Positions 7,507-15,802 of a stretch of 64,000 nt of DNA are shown here, in pieces. The stretch comes from Clostridium weizhouense (GTDB lineage: Bacteria; Bacillota; Clostridia; Clostridiales; Clostridiaceae). The position numbers were made by a program, and so were the translations under genes. Each line of letters starts with the position of its first letter. The stretch's first letter is position 1. The stretch lies in assembly GCF_019431045.1 (NCBI RefSeq), contig NZ_JAHXPT010000008.1, forward strand, positions 140,828 through 204,827. Direction: 5' to 3'. The notes below the pieces were generated by a model. That model saw nothing but the letters and a program-made list of their open reading frames with translations, was not told the DNA's origin and did not search any database.

Positions 7507-10137
7507 ATGAAAGTAACAAACCCTGAAGAACTAACACAAAAAATTAATCAGTTAAGAAAGGCGCAAAAAAAGTTTGCTCAATTTACTCAGGAGCAAGTAG
7601 ATGAGATTTTCAGACAAGCAGCTATGGCAGCTAATAATAATAGAATTAAATTGGCTAAAATGGCTGTAGAAGAAACAGGAATGGGAATTATAGAAGATAA
7701 AGTTGTAAAAAATCATTTTGCTGCTGAATATATATATAATCAATATAAAGATATGAAAACTTGTGGAGTTTTAGAAGAAGATTTTACATATGGAATTACA
7801 AAAGTTGCAGAGCCAATAGGTGTTATAGCAGCTATTGTTCCAACAACTAATCCAACTTCAACAGCTATATTTAAAACATTAATAGCACTAAAAACTAGAA
7901 ATGCAATAATAATTTCCCCTCATCCAAGAGCAAAAAATTCTACAATAGCTGCAGCAAAAATAGTTTTAGATGCAGCAGTTAAAGCAGGTGCACCAGAAGG
8001 AATAATTGGTTGGATAGATGAACCATCAGTTGAATTATCTCAAAATGTTATGAGAGAAAGTGATATGATTCTTGCAACAGGTGGTCCAGCAATGGTTAAG
8101 GCTGCTTATTCATCAGGAAAACCAGCTTTGGGTGTTGGAGCGGGGAACACTCCAGCAATTATAGATGAAACAGCACATATTAAAATGGCTGTTAATTCAA
8201 TTCTTTTATCAAAAACATTTGATAATGGAGTTATATGTGCATCAGAACAATCAATAATTGCTTTAGATGAAGTCTATGATGAAGTTAAAAAAGAATTAGC
8301 TGAAAGAGGAGCATATATTCTTAAATCTGATGAAGTAGATAAGGTTAGAAAAATTATCTTAAATGAAAATGGTGGTTTGAATTCTAATATAGTTGGTCAA
8401 TCCGCTTATAAAATAGCTGAAATGGCTGGAGTTATAGTAAAAGAAAACGCTAAAGTATTAGTTGGAGAAGTCGATTCAGTAGAGTTAGAAGAACCTTTTT
8501 CACATGAAAAATTATCTCCAGTACTTGCAATGTATAGAGCTAAAACTTATGAAGAAGCATTAGAAAAAGCTGATAGATTAATAGTTTTAGGAGGTATGGG
8601 TCATACATCAATTCTTTATACTGATGAAATAAAATCAAAAGACAGGATAGCTAAATTTGGAGCTAAAATGAAAACTGCTAGAACATTAATAAATATGCCA
8701 GCATCTCAAGGAGCTATAGGTGATTTGTATAACTTTAAATTATCACCATCTCTGACTTTAGGATGTGGATCATGGGGTGGAAACTCAGTTTCAGAAAATG
8801 TTGGTCCTAAACATTTAATCAATGTTAAGAGTGTAGCTAAAAGGAGAGAAAATATGCTTTGGTTTAGAGTTCCTGAAAAAATTTACTTTAAATATGGATG
8901 TTTACCAATAGCTTTAGAAGAATTACATGATATGGGTAAGAAAAAAGCTTTTATTGTAACAGATAAAGTATTATTTCAATTAGGATATACTGATAAGGTT
9001 ACTGAAGTATTAGATAGAAATAGAATACAATATAAAATATTCTTTGATGTTGAACCAGACCCAACATTAAGGTGTGCTAAAGCAGGTGCAAAAGAAATGT
9101 TAAGCTTTAATCCAGACGTTATAATTTCACTTGGTGGTGGATCAGCTATGGATGCAGCTAAGATTATGTGGGTTATGTATGAACATCCAGAAGTTAAATT
9201 TGAAGATTTAGCTATGAGATTTATGGATATAAGAAAAAGAGTTTATAGATTCCCAAGCTTAGGTGAAAAAGCAACAATGGTTGCAATAGCAACTTCAGCT
9301 GGTACAGGATCAGAAGTAACGCCTTTTGCTGTTATAACTGATGAAAAAACAAGTGTAAAATATCCATTAGCTGATTATGAATTAACTCCAGATATGGCTA
9401 TAGTTGATGCAGAGCTTATGATGACTTCACCTAAAGGATTAACTGCTTGTGCAGGTATAGATGTATTGGTTCATGCAATGGAATCATATGTTTCAATAAT
9501 GGCGTCAGAATTTACTAATGGATTAGCTTTAGAGTCTATAAGATTAGTATTTAAATATTTACCACAAGCATATAGTGAAGGAACAACTAATATCAAAGCA
9601 AGAGAAAAGATGGCTCATGCTTCATGTATGGCAGGTATGGCATTCTCAAATGCATTCTTAGGTATATGCCACTCAATGGCACATAAGTTAGGTGCATTCC
9701 ATCACTTACCACATGGTATGGCTAATTCATTATTAATAAATCAAGTTATTAAATTTAATGCAACTGATGCTCCAACAAAACAAGCAGCATTTGCTCAATA
9801 TAAGTATCCAAATGCAGAAAATAGATATGCAAAGATTGCTGATTATCTTCAATTAGGTGGAAATACTGACTCTGAAAAGGTTGAATTGTTAATTAAAGCG
9901 GTAGAAGACCTTCAAAGAAAAGTAGAAATGCCAATGACAATTAAAGATGCTGGTGTAAGTGAAGATAAATTCTATGATTCACTTGATGAAATGGTTGAGC
10001 AAGCATTTGATGATCAATGCACTGGAGCTAATCCAAGATATCCGTTAATGAATGAAATGAGAGAAATGTATATTAATGCATATGATGTTAAAGCTAAAAA
10101 ACAAGATACAGTTAAAAAACAAACTAAAAAGAAATAA
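7507..10137 (+). CDS. adhE: bifunctional aldehyde/alcohol dehydrogenase AdhE
   Basis: 876 residues, the normal AdhE length. The N-terminal half is a CoA-acylating aldehyde dehydrogenase (PIGVIAAIVPTTNPTSTA, nucleophile Cys244 in NGVICASEQS). The C-terminal half (from about residue 450) is an iron-dependent alcohol dehydrogenase with the nucleotide loop SLGGGSAMDAAK and iron ligands in GICHSMAHKLGAFHHLPHG (His722 region). It reduces acetyl- or butyryl-CoA through the aldehyde to ethanol or butanol, reoxidising NADH. It has its own strong GGAGG site, a 355-bp upstream region and flanking terminators, so it is monocistronic. It ends in a lysine-rich tail. It is encoded apart from the ald-ctfAB cluster 19 kb downstream, giving two routes from acyl-CoA to aldehyde. 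Confidence 0.97.
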   Translation: MKVTNPEELTQKINQLRKAQKKFAQFTQEQVDEIFRQAAMAANNNRIKLAKMAVEETGMGIIEDKVVKNHFAAEYIYNQYKDMKTCGVLEEDFTYGITKVAEPIGVIAAIVPTTNPTSTAIFKTLIALKTRNAIIISPHPRAKNSTIAAAKIVLDAAVKAGAPEGIIGWIDEPSVELSQNVMRESDMILATGGPAMVKAAYSSGKPALGVGAGNTPAIIDETAHIKMAVNSILLSKTFDNGVICASEQSIIALDEVYDEVKKELAERGAYILKSDEVDKVRKIILNENGGLNSNIVGQSAYKIAEMAGVIVKENAKVLVGEVDSVELEEPFSHEKLSPVLAMYRAKTYEEALEKADRLIVLGGMGHTSILYTDEIKSKDRIAKFGAKMKTARTLINMPASQGAIGDLYNFKLSPSLTLGCGSWGGNSVSENVGPKHLINVKSVAKRRENMLWFRVPEKIYFKYGCLPIALEELHDMGKKKAFIVTDKVLFQLGYTDKVTEVLDRNRIQYKIFFDVEPDPTLRCAKAGAKEMLSFNPDVIISLGGGSAMDAAKIMWVMYEHPEVKFEDLAMRFMDIRKRVYRFPSLGEKATMVAIATSAGTGSEVTPFAVITDEKTSVKYPLADYELTPDMAIVDAELMMTSPKGLTACAGIDVLVHAMESYVSIMASEFTNGLALESIRLVFKYLPQAYSEGTTNIKAREKMAHASCMAGMAFSNAFLGICHSMAHKLGAFHHLPHGMANSLLINQVIKFNATDAPTKQAAFAQYKYPNAENRYAKIADYLQLGGNTDSEKVELLIKAVEDLQRKVEMPMTIKDAGVSEDKFYDSLDEMVEQAFDDQCTGANPRYPLMNEMREMYINAYDVKAKKQDTVKKQTKKK

Positions 10138-10147
10138 TATATAATTT

Positions 10148-10187
10148 AAAGGTTAGTTACAAATTTTGGTAACTAACCTTTGCTTTT
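10148..10187 (+). terminator. terminator after adhE
   Basis: AAAGGTTAGTTAC pairs perfectly with GTAACTAACCTTT (arms 10148-10160 and 10169-10181), followed by GCTTTTTG. Starts 10 bases after the adhE stop. Confidence 0.9.
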
Positions 10188-10421
10188 TGTGGTGGAAAAA
10201 TAAGGATTAAATAATAAATATTAATTGTAGTAGATATGTCTATAATATATAATGAAGATAATGTATTTTAAATCTAGTGCTTTATTAGATATTAGATATA
10301 ATATGGTGATGAATAGTATGTATTTAAATAAAGCAGTTTCTAACATAACCAATAATTATAATATTGAATGCATTTGATTATTTAGAAGTATAGAAAAAAG
10401 TAAAAAGTAGGTGTAGTAGAA

Positions 10422-11162
10422 ATGAATACAGATAAAAATATACAAGATAAGATTGATAATTTTTTAAAGGAAAATAGAATAAATATAACAGGTGGAACAA
10501 TATCAAGTGAAGAAGAATTATCAGAAGTTTTAAATAATATTGCTATGAGTGATTTGCAAAAAGGTAAAGTAGATAAGGCATTATATTTTGTGAATAAAGC
10601 AAAAGAATTCAATTCTAAAAATTATTATACATTATTTATGAAAGGACTTATTTATAGATATACTAAAAAATATAATGAAGCTATAGAAATGTTTAAAGAG
10701 TATAATACTCACACTAATGATAAATTAAGCTATATTTATATAGGGTTTTGCTATGCTGAATTAAATGATGGAGAAAGTGCATTAGATTATTTTAGAAAAT
10801 GTGAAAAAGAATTTTCAGAAGAAGAGAAAAATCAATATGGTGCTTTAATGTCCACAGTATATGAATGTATGGGAAATATATATATAAATAAGGAAAATAT
10901 TTTAGAATTTTATGAAGATGATAAATTTAAACTTAGTTATAAATTAGCAATAAAGTATTTTAAAATGTCTCTAAGAAGTAATAAAGAAAATCATATGTTA
11001 CTTAATAAATTAGCAGTTTGTTATTATCACTTTGAAGATATTAATAAAGCATTATATTGTTTTGAGGAGGCTGTAAAAATTTCACCAGAAAATGCTGCTT
11101 ATTTAGAAGCAATTGAAGAGATGAAGGAAATAGGTGCCATACCAGAAAAGGTGGAATTTTAA
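10422..11162 (+). CDS. tetratricopeptide-repeat protein
   Basis: 246 residues, soluble and mostly helical, with no signal peptide. TPR-like helix pairs are seen at roughly residues 45-80 (KGKVDKALYFVNKAKEF), 80-125 (YNEAIEMFKEYN) and 190-235 (INKALYCFEEAVKISPENA), fitting the W-LG-Y-A-F-A-P pattern. TPRs bind partner proteins; nothing here identifies the partner. It stands alone between the adhE terminator and a pentapeptide-repeat gene, with an AGGTG site before the ATG. Confidence 0.75.
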   Translation: MNTDKNIQDKIDNFLKENRINITGGTISSEEELSEVLNNIAMSDLQKGKVDKALYFVNKAKEFNSKNYYTLFMKGLIYRYTKKYNEAIEMFKEYNTHTNDKLSYIYIGFCYAELNDGESALDYFRKCEKEFSEEEKNQYGALMSTVYECMGNIYINKENILEFYEDDKFKLSYKLAIKYFKMSLRSNKENHMLLNKLAVCYYHFEDINKALYCFEEAVKISPENAAYLEAIEEMKEIGAIPEKVEF

Positions 11163-11258
11163 GAAAATAAGGATATTTAACTAATATTTAAATATATAAT
11201 TTTGCTATTATCCTTAAAACTATGATATCATATATTGAAATAAGGTATAATCAAAAAA

Positions 11259-11385
11259 TAACAAGTCTATTGTTCAGCCTATTTTTCATCATGTTGTTTT
11301 ATAAAATTTATCTAATAGCAGGCTATTAGGAGAAGTCATTTTCTTTATAGAACGAAAAATATCGATTGAAACTTTGGGCTTGTTA
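11259..11385. ncRNA. possible structured RNA in the gap before the pentapeptide-repeat gene
   Basis: The 280-bp gap is locally richer in G and C than most gaps here. TAACAAGTCT (11259-11268) can pair with GGGCTTGTTA (11376-11385) as a 10-bp stem with two G-U pairs, and an inner AGCCT/AGGCT stem is possible, giving one long irregular hairpin of about 127 nt. It could be a small RNA or the leader of the downstream gene. I do not recognise a known riboswitch or 6S consensus, so this is weak. Confidence 0.25.
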
Positions 11386-11442
11386 GTTATTTTCACGTGC
11401 TTAAAAATATAACTAAATAAAAGAGAAGAAATGGATGAGTGA

Positions 11443-12099
11443 ATGGATAATAATAAGAGAAAAAGAACTGGTTTGAATTATAATAAGGAATTAAAACAAA
11501 ACAAAAATTTTATGTACAATGATCTAAAAAGAAGTAATTGTTATGGATGTGATTTTACAGGTTCAAATTTTAACTTTACAAGTTTTAGAGGAGCACATTT
11601 TAAAGGATGTAACTTTTTTGGTTGTACATTTAAATCAGCTGAATTTATTGGGAGTAATTTCAAGAAAAGTAAATTTAAAAAAGCAAAGTTTGAAGATGCT
11701 GTATTTGAAGGGGTAAATTTAAGTGGTGTAGACTTTAAAGAGGCAGAATTTAAGAATGTAATATTCGTATGTACTGATATAAGTGTTGCGAAAAATTTGG
11801 AATTTGATGAATCATCAGTTAGAATATTTGATGAAGCACCAATTATTAATATAAGTGAAAACTTAAAAAATGCTATAAATTTAGCATTAACAAATGAAAA
11901 GGTAAGAAATTCAAGATTACTCGATAACAAAGATGGCGAAATTAATACTTTAAGTATAATGATTCTTTTAGAAAAATTTAGTGAGAAGAATTTAATATCT
12001 GGATTAAAAATCCTTGCAGATAGAATTGATAGGGATTTTTGTACACTAAGCTATATAGTCAAATCTATACAAACATATCAAAAAGAGGGTATATTATAA
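11443..12099 (+). CDS. pentapeptide-repeat protein
   Basis: 218 residues. Residues about 30-115 form consecutive A(D/N)LXX-type pentapeptides (SNCYGCDFTGSNFNFTSFRG, then FKGCNFFGCTF, AEFIGSNFKKSKF, AVFEGVNLSGVDF), predicted to fold as a right-handed quadrilateral beta-helix. The C-terminal ~90 residues are helical and without repeats. Some pentapeptide proteins (Qnr/MfpA) mimic DNA and protect gyrase; most have no known role, and the helical tail here does not match Qnr. Two upstream ATGs (11431, 11435) hit stops quickly, so the start is 11443. Confidence 0.8.
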   Translation: MDNNKRKRTGLNYNKELKQNKNFMYNDLKRSNCYGCDFTGSNFNFTSFRGAHFKGCNFFGCTFKSAEFIGSNFKKSKFKKAKFEDAVFEGVNLSGVDFKEAEFKNVIFVCTDISVAKNLEFDESSVRIFDEAPIINISENLKNAINLALTNEKVRNSRLLDNKDGEINTLSIMILLEKFSEKNLISGLKILADRIDRDFCTLSYIVKSIQTYQKEGIL

Positions 12100-12240
12100 T
12101 TATCCTTCATTAATTGAGTTGAATTTACATATACTAGCTATGGAATAAAGATAAAAAATAGAATTTAAATAGTAAATTTTAAAGATATACATTTTTAAAG
12201 TTGAGTTCTAGAAATAAAATATAAATTTGAATAATATAAA

Positions 12241-12290
12241 AGGACTTAAATGTGATAGTTATTTTATTACACTTAAGTCCTTATTTTATA
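12241..12290. terminator. bidirectional terminator between convergent genes
   Basis: Arms 12241-12256 and 12266-12281 (AGGACTTAAATGTGAT against ATTACACTTAAGTCCT, one mismatch), AT-rich on both sides (TTATTTTATATTTT on the plus strand). It lies between the convergent pentapeptide-repeat and antiporter genes. Confidence 0.75.
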
Positions 12291-12292
12291 TT

Positions 12293-13507
12293 TTAAACAC
12301 TAGATTGAATTTTTGTATTATTTTTATTAATACGTTCTGAAAATACTATTTTTAATAGCAGTGGTGTAACAATAGTAGTTATGATTATCATTATTATAAT
12401 AGGACCAAAAAATACTGAAGACATTAAACCTAAGGAAGCACCTTTATTTGCAACTATTAAAGCTACCTCTCCACGGGATACCATTCCAGTACCTATTTGA
12501 AGAGATTCTAAAGATGAAAACTTACATAATTTAGCTGCAATTCCGCACCCTATAATTTTAGTTATAATAGCAACTAATACAAGTACTATAGAAAATATAA
12601 TCATTGATACATTCATAGCAGGTAATTTAAATTTTATCCCAATACTAGCGAAAAAAACTGGTGAAAGTAACATATATGAAAGTATTTCAAAACGTGATGC
12701 TATATATTTAGAATACGTAGTTTTCGAAATTATAAGCCCAGCTATAAATGCACCAGTTATATCTGCTACTCCAAAAAATACTTCTGCACAGTATGAAAGT
12801 ATTAAGCAATACACAAAAGAAAGTATTACAAATCTACGCATACCTTTATCATGTCTTAATTGAACTTTGGAAAAGAATCTATAAAATATAAAACAACAAA
12901 TTGCTGCAAAAATAAAAAATGCAAAAATCTTAAATAACACTACCCAAATATTTACATTTGAGTCTGCAAAACTAGTAACTATAGTAAGCGCAATGATACC
13001 TAGTATATCATCTATGATTGCAGCACCTAAAATTGCACTTCCAACGTTTGAGTTAAGCTTGCCCAATTCTTTTAATGTTTCAACTGTTATACTGACAGAT
13101 GTTGCAGTTAATATAACTCCTATAAATATATTTTGCAATAATATACTTGAAGATGCATCTGAAATAGAAGGATCATTATTAAAGAAGCAACTAACTATAA
13201 ATCCTACTATAAGAGGTAAAAGTACACCTATTAAGGCGATAATAAAAGATGACCGTCTACTTTTTTTTAGTTTCTTTACATCTGTTTCAAGACCAGCACA
13301 AAACATTAAAACAATTACCCCGATTTGAGAAAGTTGAGTTATAAATTCTGTTTCATTTAAAAAATTAAAGACAGTAGGTCCAAATAATACTCCTGCCATT
13401 AAGGCTCCAACAACTTGAGGGAGTTGGAAACGTTTGTTTGCTAATCCTAAAACTTTTGTGGTTAATAATATTAATGCTAAATCAAATATAAAACGATAAG
13501 AATTCAT
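12293..13507 (-). CDS. CPA2-family cation:proton antiporter (KefB/NapA type)
   Basis: 404 residues, about 12 membrane segments. It carries the CPA2 signatures GVVGAL-like QLPQVVGALMAGVLFGP, the discontinuous-helix segment VFFGVADITGAFIAGLI, and ATSVSITVETLKELGKL followed by GAAIIDDILGIIAL, where the double Asp is the ion-binding site. It exchanges Na+ or K+ for H+ across the membrane. There is no C-terminal TrkA-N/RCK domain, so it is a short NapA-like form. The start MNSYRF (13507) follows AAAAAGGGGG; a longer upstream start would lie before this site. Confidence 0.9.
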   Translation of the reverse strand: MNSYRFIFDLALILLTTKVLGLANKRFQLPQVVGALMAGVLFGPTVFNFLNETEFITQLSQIGVIVLMFCAGLETDVKKLKKSRRSSFIIALIGVLLPLIVGFIVSCFFNNDPSISDASSSILLQNIFIGVILTATSVSITVETLKELGKLNSNVGSAILGAAIIDDILGIIALTIVTSFADSNVNIWVVLFKIFAFFIFAAICCFIFYRFFSKVQLRHDKGMRRFVILSFVYCLILSYCAEVFFGVADITGAFIAGLIISKTTYSKYIASRFEILSYMLLSPVFFASIGIKFKLPAMNVSMIIFSIVLVLVAIITKIIGCGIAAKLCKFSSLESLQIGTGMVSRGEVALIVANKGASLGLMSSVFFGPIIIMIIITTIVTPLLLKIVFSERINKNNTKIQSSV

Positions 13508-13603
13508 AATAATATCCCCCTTTTTATTATTAGAAATATTAAACAAAAATGTATACATATACTATAACATATTATTAAAAATAATACTAACCAGTACAAA
13601 AAC

Positions 13604-13660
13604 ATTAATAATTATAGTTATTTATATTCTTATGGAATATAAATAACTATAATTATTAAT
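13604..13660. repeat. perfect 26-bp inverted repeat, probably a second terminator for sdpRI
   Basis: Arms 13604-13629 and 13635-13660 are exact reverse complements separated by TTATG. On the minus strand it is followed by GTTTTTGT, consistent with an intrinsic terminator backing up the one at 13669-13703. It is unusually long and also lies in the antiporter promoter region, so an operator role is possible. Confidence 0.7.
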
Positions 13661-13668
13661 TAAAGCAT

Positions 13669-13703
13669 AAAAAAGATGAAATTTAAAAAATTTCATCTTT
13701 TTT
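13669..13703. terminator. terminator after sdpI
   Basis: AAAAAAGATGAAATTT pairs with AAATTTCATCTTTTTT (arms 13669-13684 and 13688-13703), directly after the sdpI stop codon on the minus strand. Confidence 0.8.
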
Positions 13704-13705
13704 AT

Positions 13706-14347
13706 TTATATATTATTTTTAGAGTAAAAATAACTTGCTATTATAGGAATTATTCCTGCAACTAATATTGAAATAATTACAACTGTAAACTGTAAATTTC
13801 TAGTAAAAAATAATGAACTAATAATTATAACTAATCCTGATAATACAAATAATTTACCACCTAATCTATGAGTTTTTTTCCAAGTATCTTCATTTGTTAG
13901 TGTCCATGGAGTTTTAATTCCATAGAAAAAGTTAGTTTTAGATTTTGGAAGATAATTACCTATAACTATTAATAATATACCTAACATAAATGGAATAACT
14001 CTATTTATTTCAATGTTATAATCAAGAGAAACTCCTAGAACACAAATATGTAAAATAAATAAGAATGTTAGAGTAACATTTATAATAACATTATAACTTT
14101 TATCAAATTTAGAATAATTATTTTTCTTTGGATCTATTTTAGGAGTTAATAACATCCCAATCCATACTAGAAGCATGATTGATGGTAACAAAAACGATCC
14201 AAATAATTTAGAGCTATATTTATCGATTTCTCCACTAATATTCCAATGAGTAGGGATTTGATTTGGAAGTTTATTATATACAATAACAGTAATTAAAAAT
14301 CCTATTCCTATTAATATAAGATTATAAATTGTATTTTTATTTTTCAT
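13706..14347 (-). CDS. sdpI: SdpI-family (DUF1648) membrane protein
   Basis: 213 residues, about six membrane helices. The N-terminal DUF1648 signature is clear: YNKLPNQIPTHWNISGEIDKYSSK. The C-terminal half has the SdpI segment with GIKTPWTLTNEDTWKKTHRLGG. In Bacillus, SdpI gives immunity against the cannibalism toxin SdpC and also acts as a signal receptor that sequesters the repressor SdpR. Here it starts 3 bp after an sdpR-like gene, the same regulator/immunity arrangement, but no toxin gene (sdpC or its sdpAB maturation genes) lies within the window. It may protect against toxins from other strains or have a housekeeping envelope role. Confidence 0.85.
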   Translation of the reverse strand: MKNKNTIYNLILIGIGFLITVIVYNKLPNQIPTHWNISGEIDKYSSKLFGSFLLPSIMLLVWIGMLLTPKIDPKKNNYSKFDKSYNVIINVTLTFLFILHICVLGVSLDYNIEINRVIPFMLGILLIVIGNYLPKSKTNFFYGIKTPWTLTNEDTWKKTHRLGGKLFVLSGLVIIISSLFFTRNLQFTVVIISILVAGIIPIIASYFYSKNNI

Positions 14348-14350
14348 AAT

Positions 14351-14632
14351 TTATTTCTCCTTTTCTTTAGTGGTATTTAAAAATGATACAAACCATTTTA
14401 TAACATCTTCAAAAACAGAGGTATTAAGTGAGTAGTAAATAAATTGGCCTTTTCTTTCATCGCTTACTAATCCTGATTGTTTAAGTATATTCAAATGGTG
14501 GGATATACTGGGTTTTGTAATTTTAAAATAATCAGCAATATCACCAGCAGTCATATCCTGTTCTTTTAATAAGTCTAAAATTTGCCTTCGCGTATTATCA
14601 GAAAGTGCTTTAAAAGCATCATTAAAGGACAA
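14351..14632 (-). CDS. sdpR: ArsR-family repressor, SdpR-like
   Basis: 93 residues, winged helix-turn-helix of the ArsR family: MSFNDAFKALSDNTRRQILDLL, then the recognition helix KITKPSISHHLNILKQSGLV and the wing ERKGQFIYYSL. The metal-binding ELCVCDL motif of true ArsR sensors is absent, as in SdpR. It starts at TTG, 8 bases after a perfect AGGAGGTGAT site. Immediately upstream is a 52-bp perfect palindrome, the probable autoregulatory operator. Translated with sdpI. Confidence 0.88.
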   Translation of the reverse strand: MSFNDAFKALSDNTRRQILDLLKEQDMTAGDIADYFKITKPSISHHLNILKQSGLVSDERKGQFIYYSLNTSVFEDVIKWFVSFLNTTKEKEK

Positions 14633-14644
14633 ATAATCACCTCC

Positions 14645-14696
14645 TATATTTATATTAGATATTTAGATAATTATCTAAATATCTAATATAAATATA
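14645..14696. promoter_or_regulatory. 52-bp perfect palindrome, probable SdpR operator
   Basis: Every base from 14645 to 14670 is complementary to 14696 back to 14671; the first mismatch is 14644/14697. Each half contains two TAGATA/TTAGATA-type elements, so it could hold two stacked ArsR-type sites. It ends just before the sdpR ribosome site, where bound repressor would block transcription of sdpRI. Confidence 0.7.
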
Positions 14697-14865
14697 TATA
14701 AAACATATAAAATTGTCAATAGAGATGTTTTAAGATAGAATTAAATTATAAATTTGGTATTTATGTTAAATTTGGTAGTATTAATAATAAGTATATTATT
14801 TAAGATAGAAGGAAAATTAATTTAATTATGATTTATAAAATATAAGGATGAAAGAGGAGAATACT

Positions 14866-15264
14866 ATGAATTTTAATGGACTTGTACCTGAATTATCAGT
14901 TTCTAATATACAGAAGTCTAAGAAATTTTATTTAGATATTTTAGGATTTAATTTAGAATATGAAAGAGAAGAGGATAAATTTATGTTTATTTCTCTAGGA
15001 CAAGCACAAATTATGCTTGAAGAGATTAATGGTTATTGGAATACTGGGGATTTAAAATATCCATTTGGAAGAGGAATAAATTTTCAAATAAATGTTAAAG
15101 ATGTGATGAAAATCTATAACAAACTTAAAGAAAATAATATTACTTTATTTAGAGACGTTTTTGAAAGTTATTATGAATGTGATGGACAGGTAATTATTGA
15201 AAAAGAAATACTTGTTCAAGATCCTGATGGATATTTATTACGCTTTTCACAGATTATTAAATAA
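14866..15264 (+). CDS. VOC-family (glyoxalase/bleomycin-resistance-like) protein
   Basis: 132 residues, two beta-alpha-beta-beta-beta modules. The N-terminal module has PELSVSNIQKSKKFYLDILGF and the end has VQDPDGYLLRFSQ, both family hallmarks. Members either bind bleomycin-type drugs or are metal-dependent lyases/dioxygenases; a metal ligand set is not obvious. The start is the ATG at 14866 after GAGGAG; an ATG at 14848 precedes that site and is rejected. A MerR-type promoter begins right after its stop codon, so the next gene is a separate unit. Confidence 0.85.
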   Translation: MNFNGLVPELSVSNIQKSKKFYLDILGFNLEYEREEDKFMFISLGQAQIMLEEINGYWNTGDLKYPFGRGINFQINVKDVMKIYNKLKENNITLFRDVFESYYECDGQVIIEKEILVQDPDGYLLRFSQIIK

Positions 15265-15272
15265 AATTTCAC

Positions 15273-15303
15273 TTGCATCCTACCTAAGGTAAGGATTTAT
15301 ACT
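15273..15303 (+). promoter_or_regulatory. MerR-type promoter with overlong spacer and dyad
   Basis: -35 TTGCAT (15273-15278) and -10 TATACT (15298-15303) are separated by 19 bases instead of 17. The spacer carries a dyad, ATCC-TACC-TAA-GGTA-A-GGAT, symmetric apart from one extra base. Overlong spacers with a central dyad are the hallmark of promoters untwisted by MerR-family activators (BmrR, MtaN, SoxR). It drives the GNAT gene at 15336. No MerR gene lies in the window. A TATAAT at 15309-15314 lacks a good -35. Confidence 0.6.
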
Positions 15304-15335
15304 TATCTTATAATAGTATTTAAAGGAGAGTATAT

Positions 15336-15758
15336 ATGCAACTAGAAATTCAATACAATTGTTCAAATATTAATTGGGATTATGTATCTAATATATTAAA
15401 AAAAGTTGGAATGTCATATTTTGAAGGGGAGATGCACAGGAGAGCATTTGAAAACAGTTATACTACTATATTTATTTTTGATGATGATAAACTTATTGGT
15501 TTTGGTCGTGCAATTTCAGATGGAATTTATCAAGCAGCCATTTATGACGTAGCAGTATTACCTGAATATCAAGGAAAAGGTGTGGGAAAAAAGATTCTTG
15601 AAAGTATTATAAAATGTACACCACAATGCAATTTTATATTATATGCATCACCAGGCAAAGAAATTTTTTATGAAAAAATGAATTTTAAAAAGATGAAGAC
15701 TGGAATGGCATTATTTTATGATGCAGAAAAAAAGCAAGCAAAAGGTTTCATTAAATAA
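15336..15758 (+). CDS. GNAT-family N-acetyltransferase
   Basis: 140 residues. The acetyl-CoA binding motif A is IYDVAVLPEYQGKGVGKKILESI (Q/R-x-x-G-x-G type). The C-terminal strand FYEKMNFKKMKTGMALF closes the fold. The acceptor substrate is unknown. Its promoter looks MerR-controlled, which for other GNATs points to drug or stress induction; that is inference. RBS is AAAGGAGAG. A terminator hairpin follows, shared with the end of the convergent DUF421 gene. Confidence 0.85.
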   Translation: MQLEIQYNCSNINWDYVSNILKKVGMSYFEGEMHRRAFENSYTTIFIFDDDKLIGFGRAISDGIYQAAIYDVAVLPEYQGKGVGKKILESIIKCTPQCNFILYASPGKEIFYEKMNFKKMKTGMALFYDAEKKQAKGFIK

Positions 15759-15766
15759 GAGCAAAA

Positions 15767-15802
15767 TCTTTATAGATAAGAATTAAATCTTATCTATAAA
15801 GA
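15767..15802. terminator. hairpin overlapping the 3' end of the DUF421 gene
   Basis: TCTTTATAGATAAG (15767-15780) pairs perfectly with CTTATCTATAAAGA (15789-15802). The stop codon of the minus-strand DUF421 gene lies in the loop and its last codons form one arm. On the minus strand ATTTTGC follows. It probably ends both convergent transcripts. Confidence 0.65.

Noticed and set aside
12993..13328. Open frame antisense to the antiporter
   Set aside because: Shadow of a strongly supported gene; no ribosome site and no recognisable domain.
13706..14632. Complete cannibalism-toxin system
   Set aside because: Only regulator and immunity parts are present; no sdpC, sdpA or sdpB in the window.
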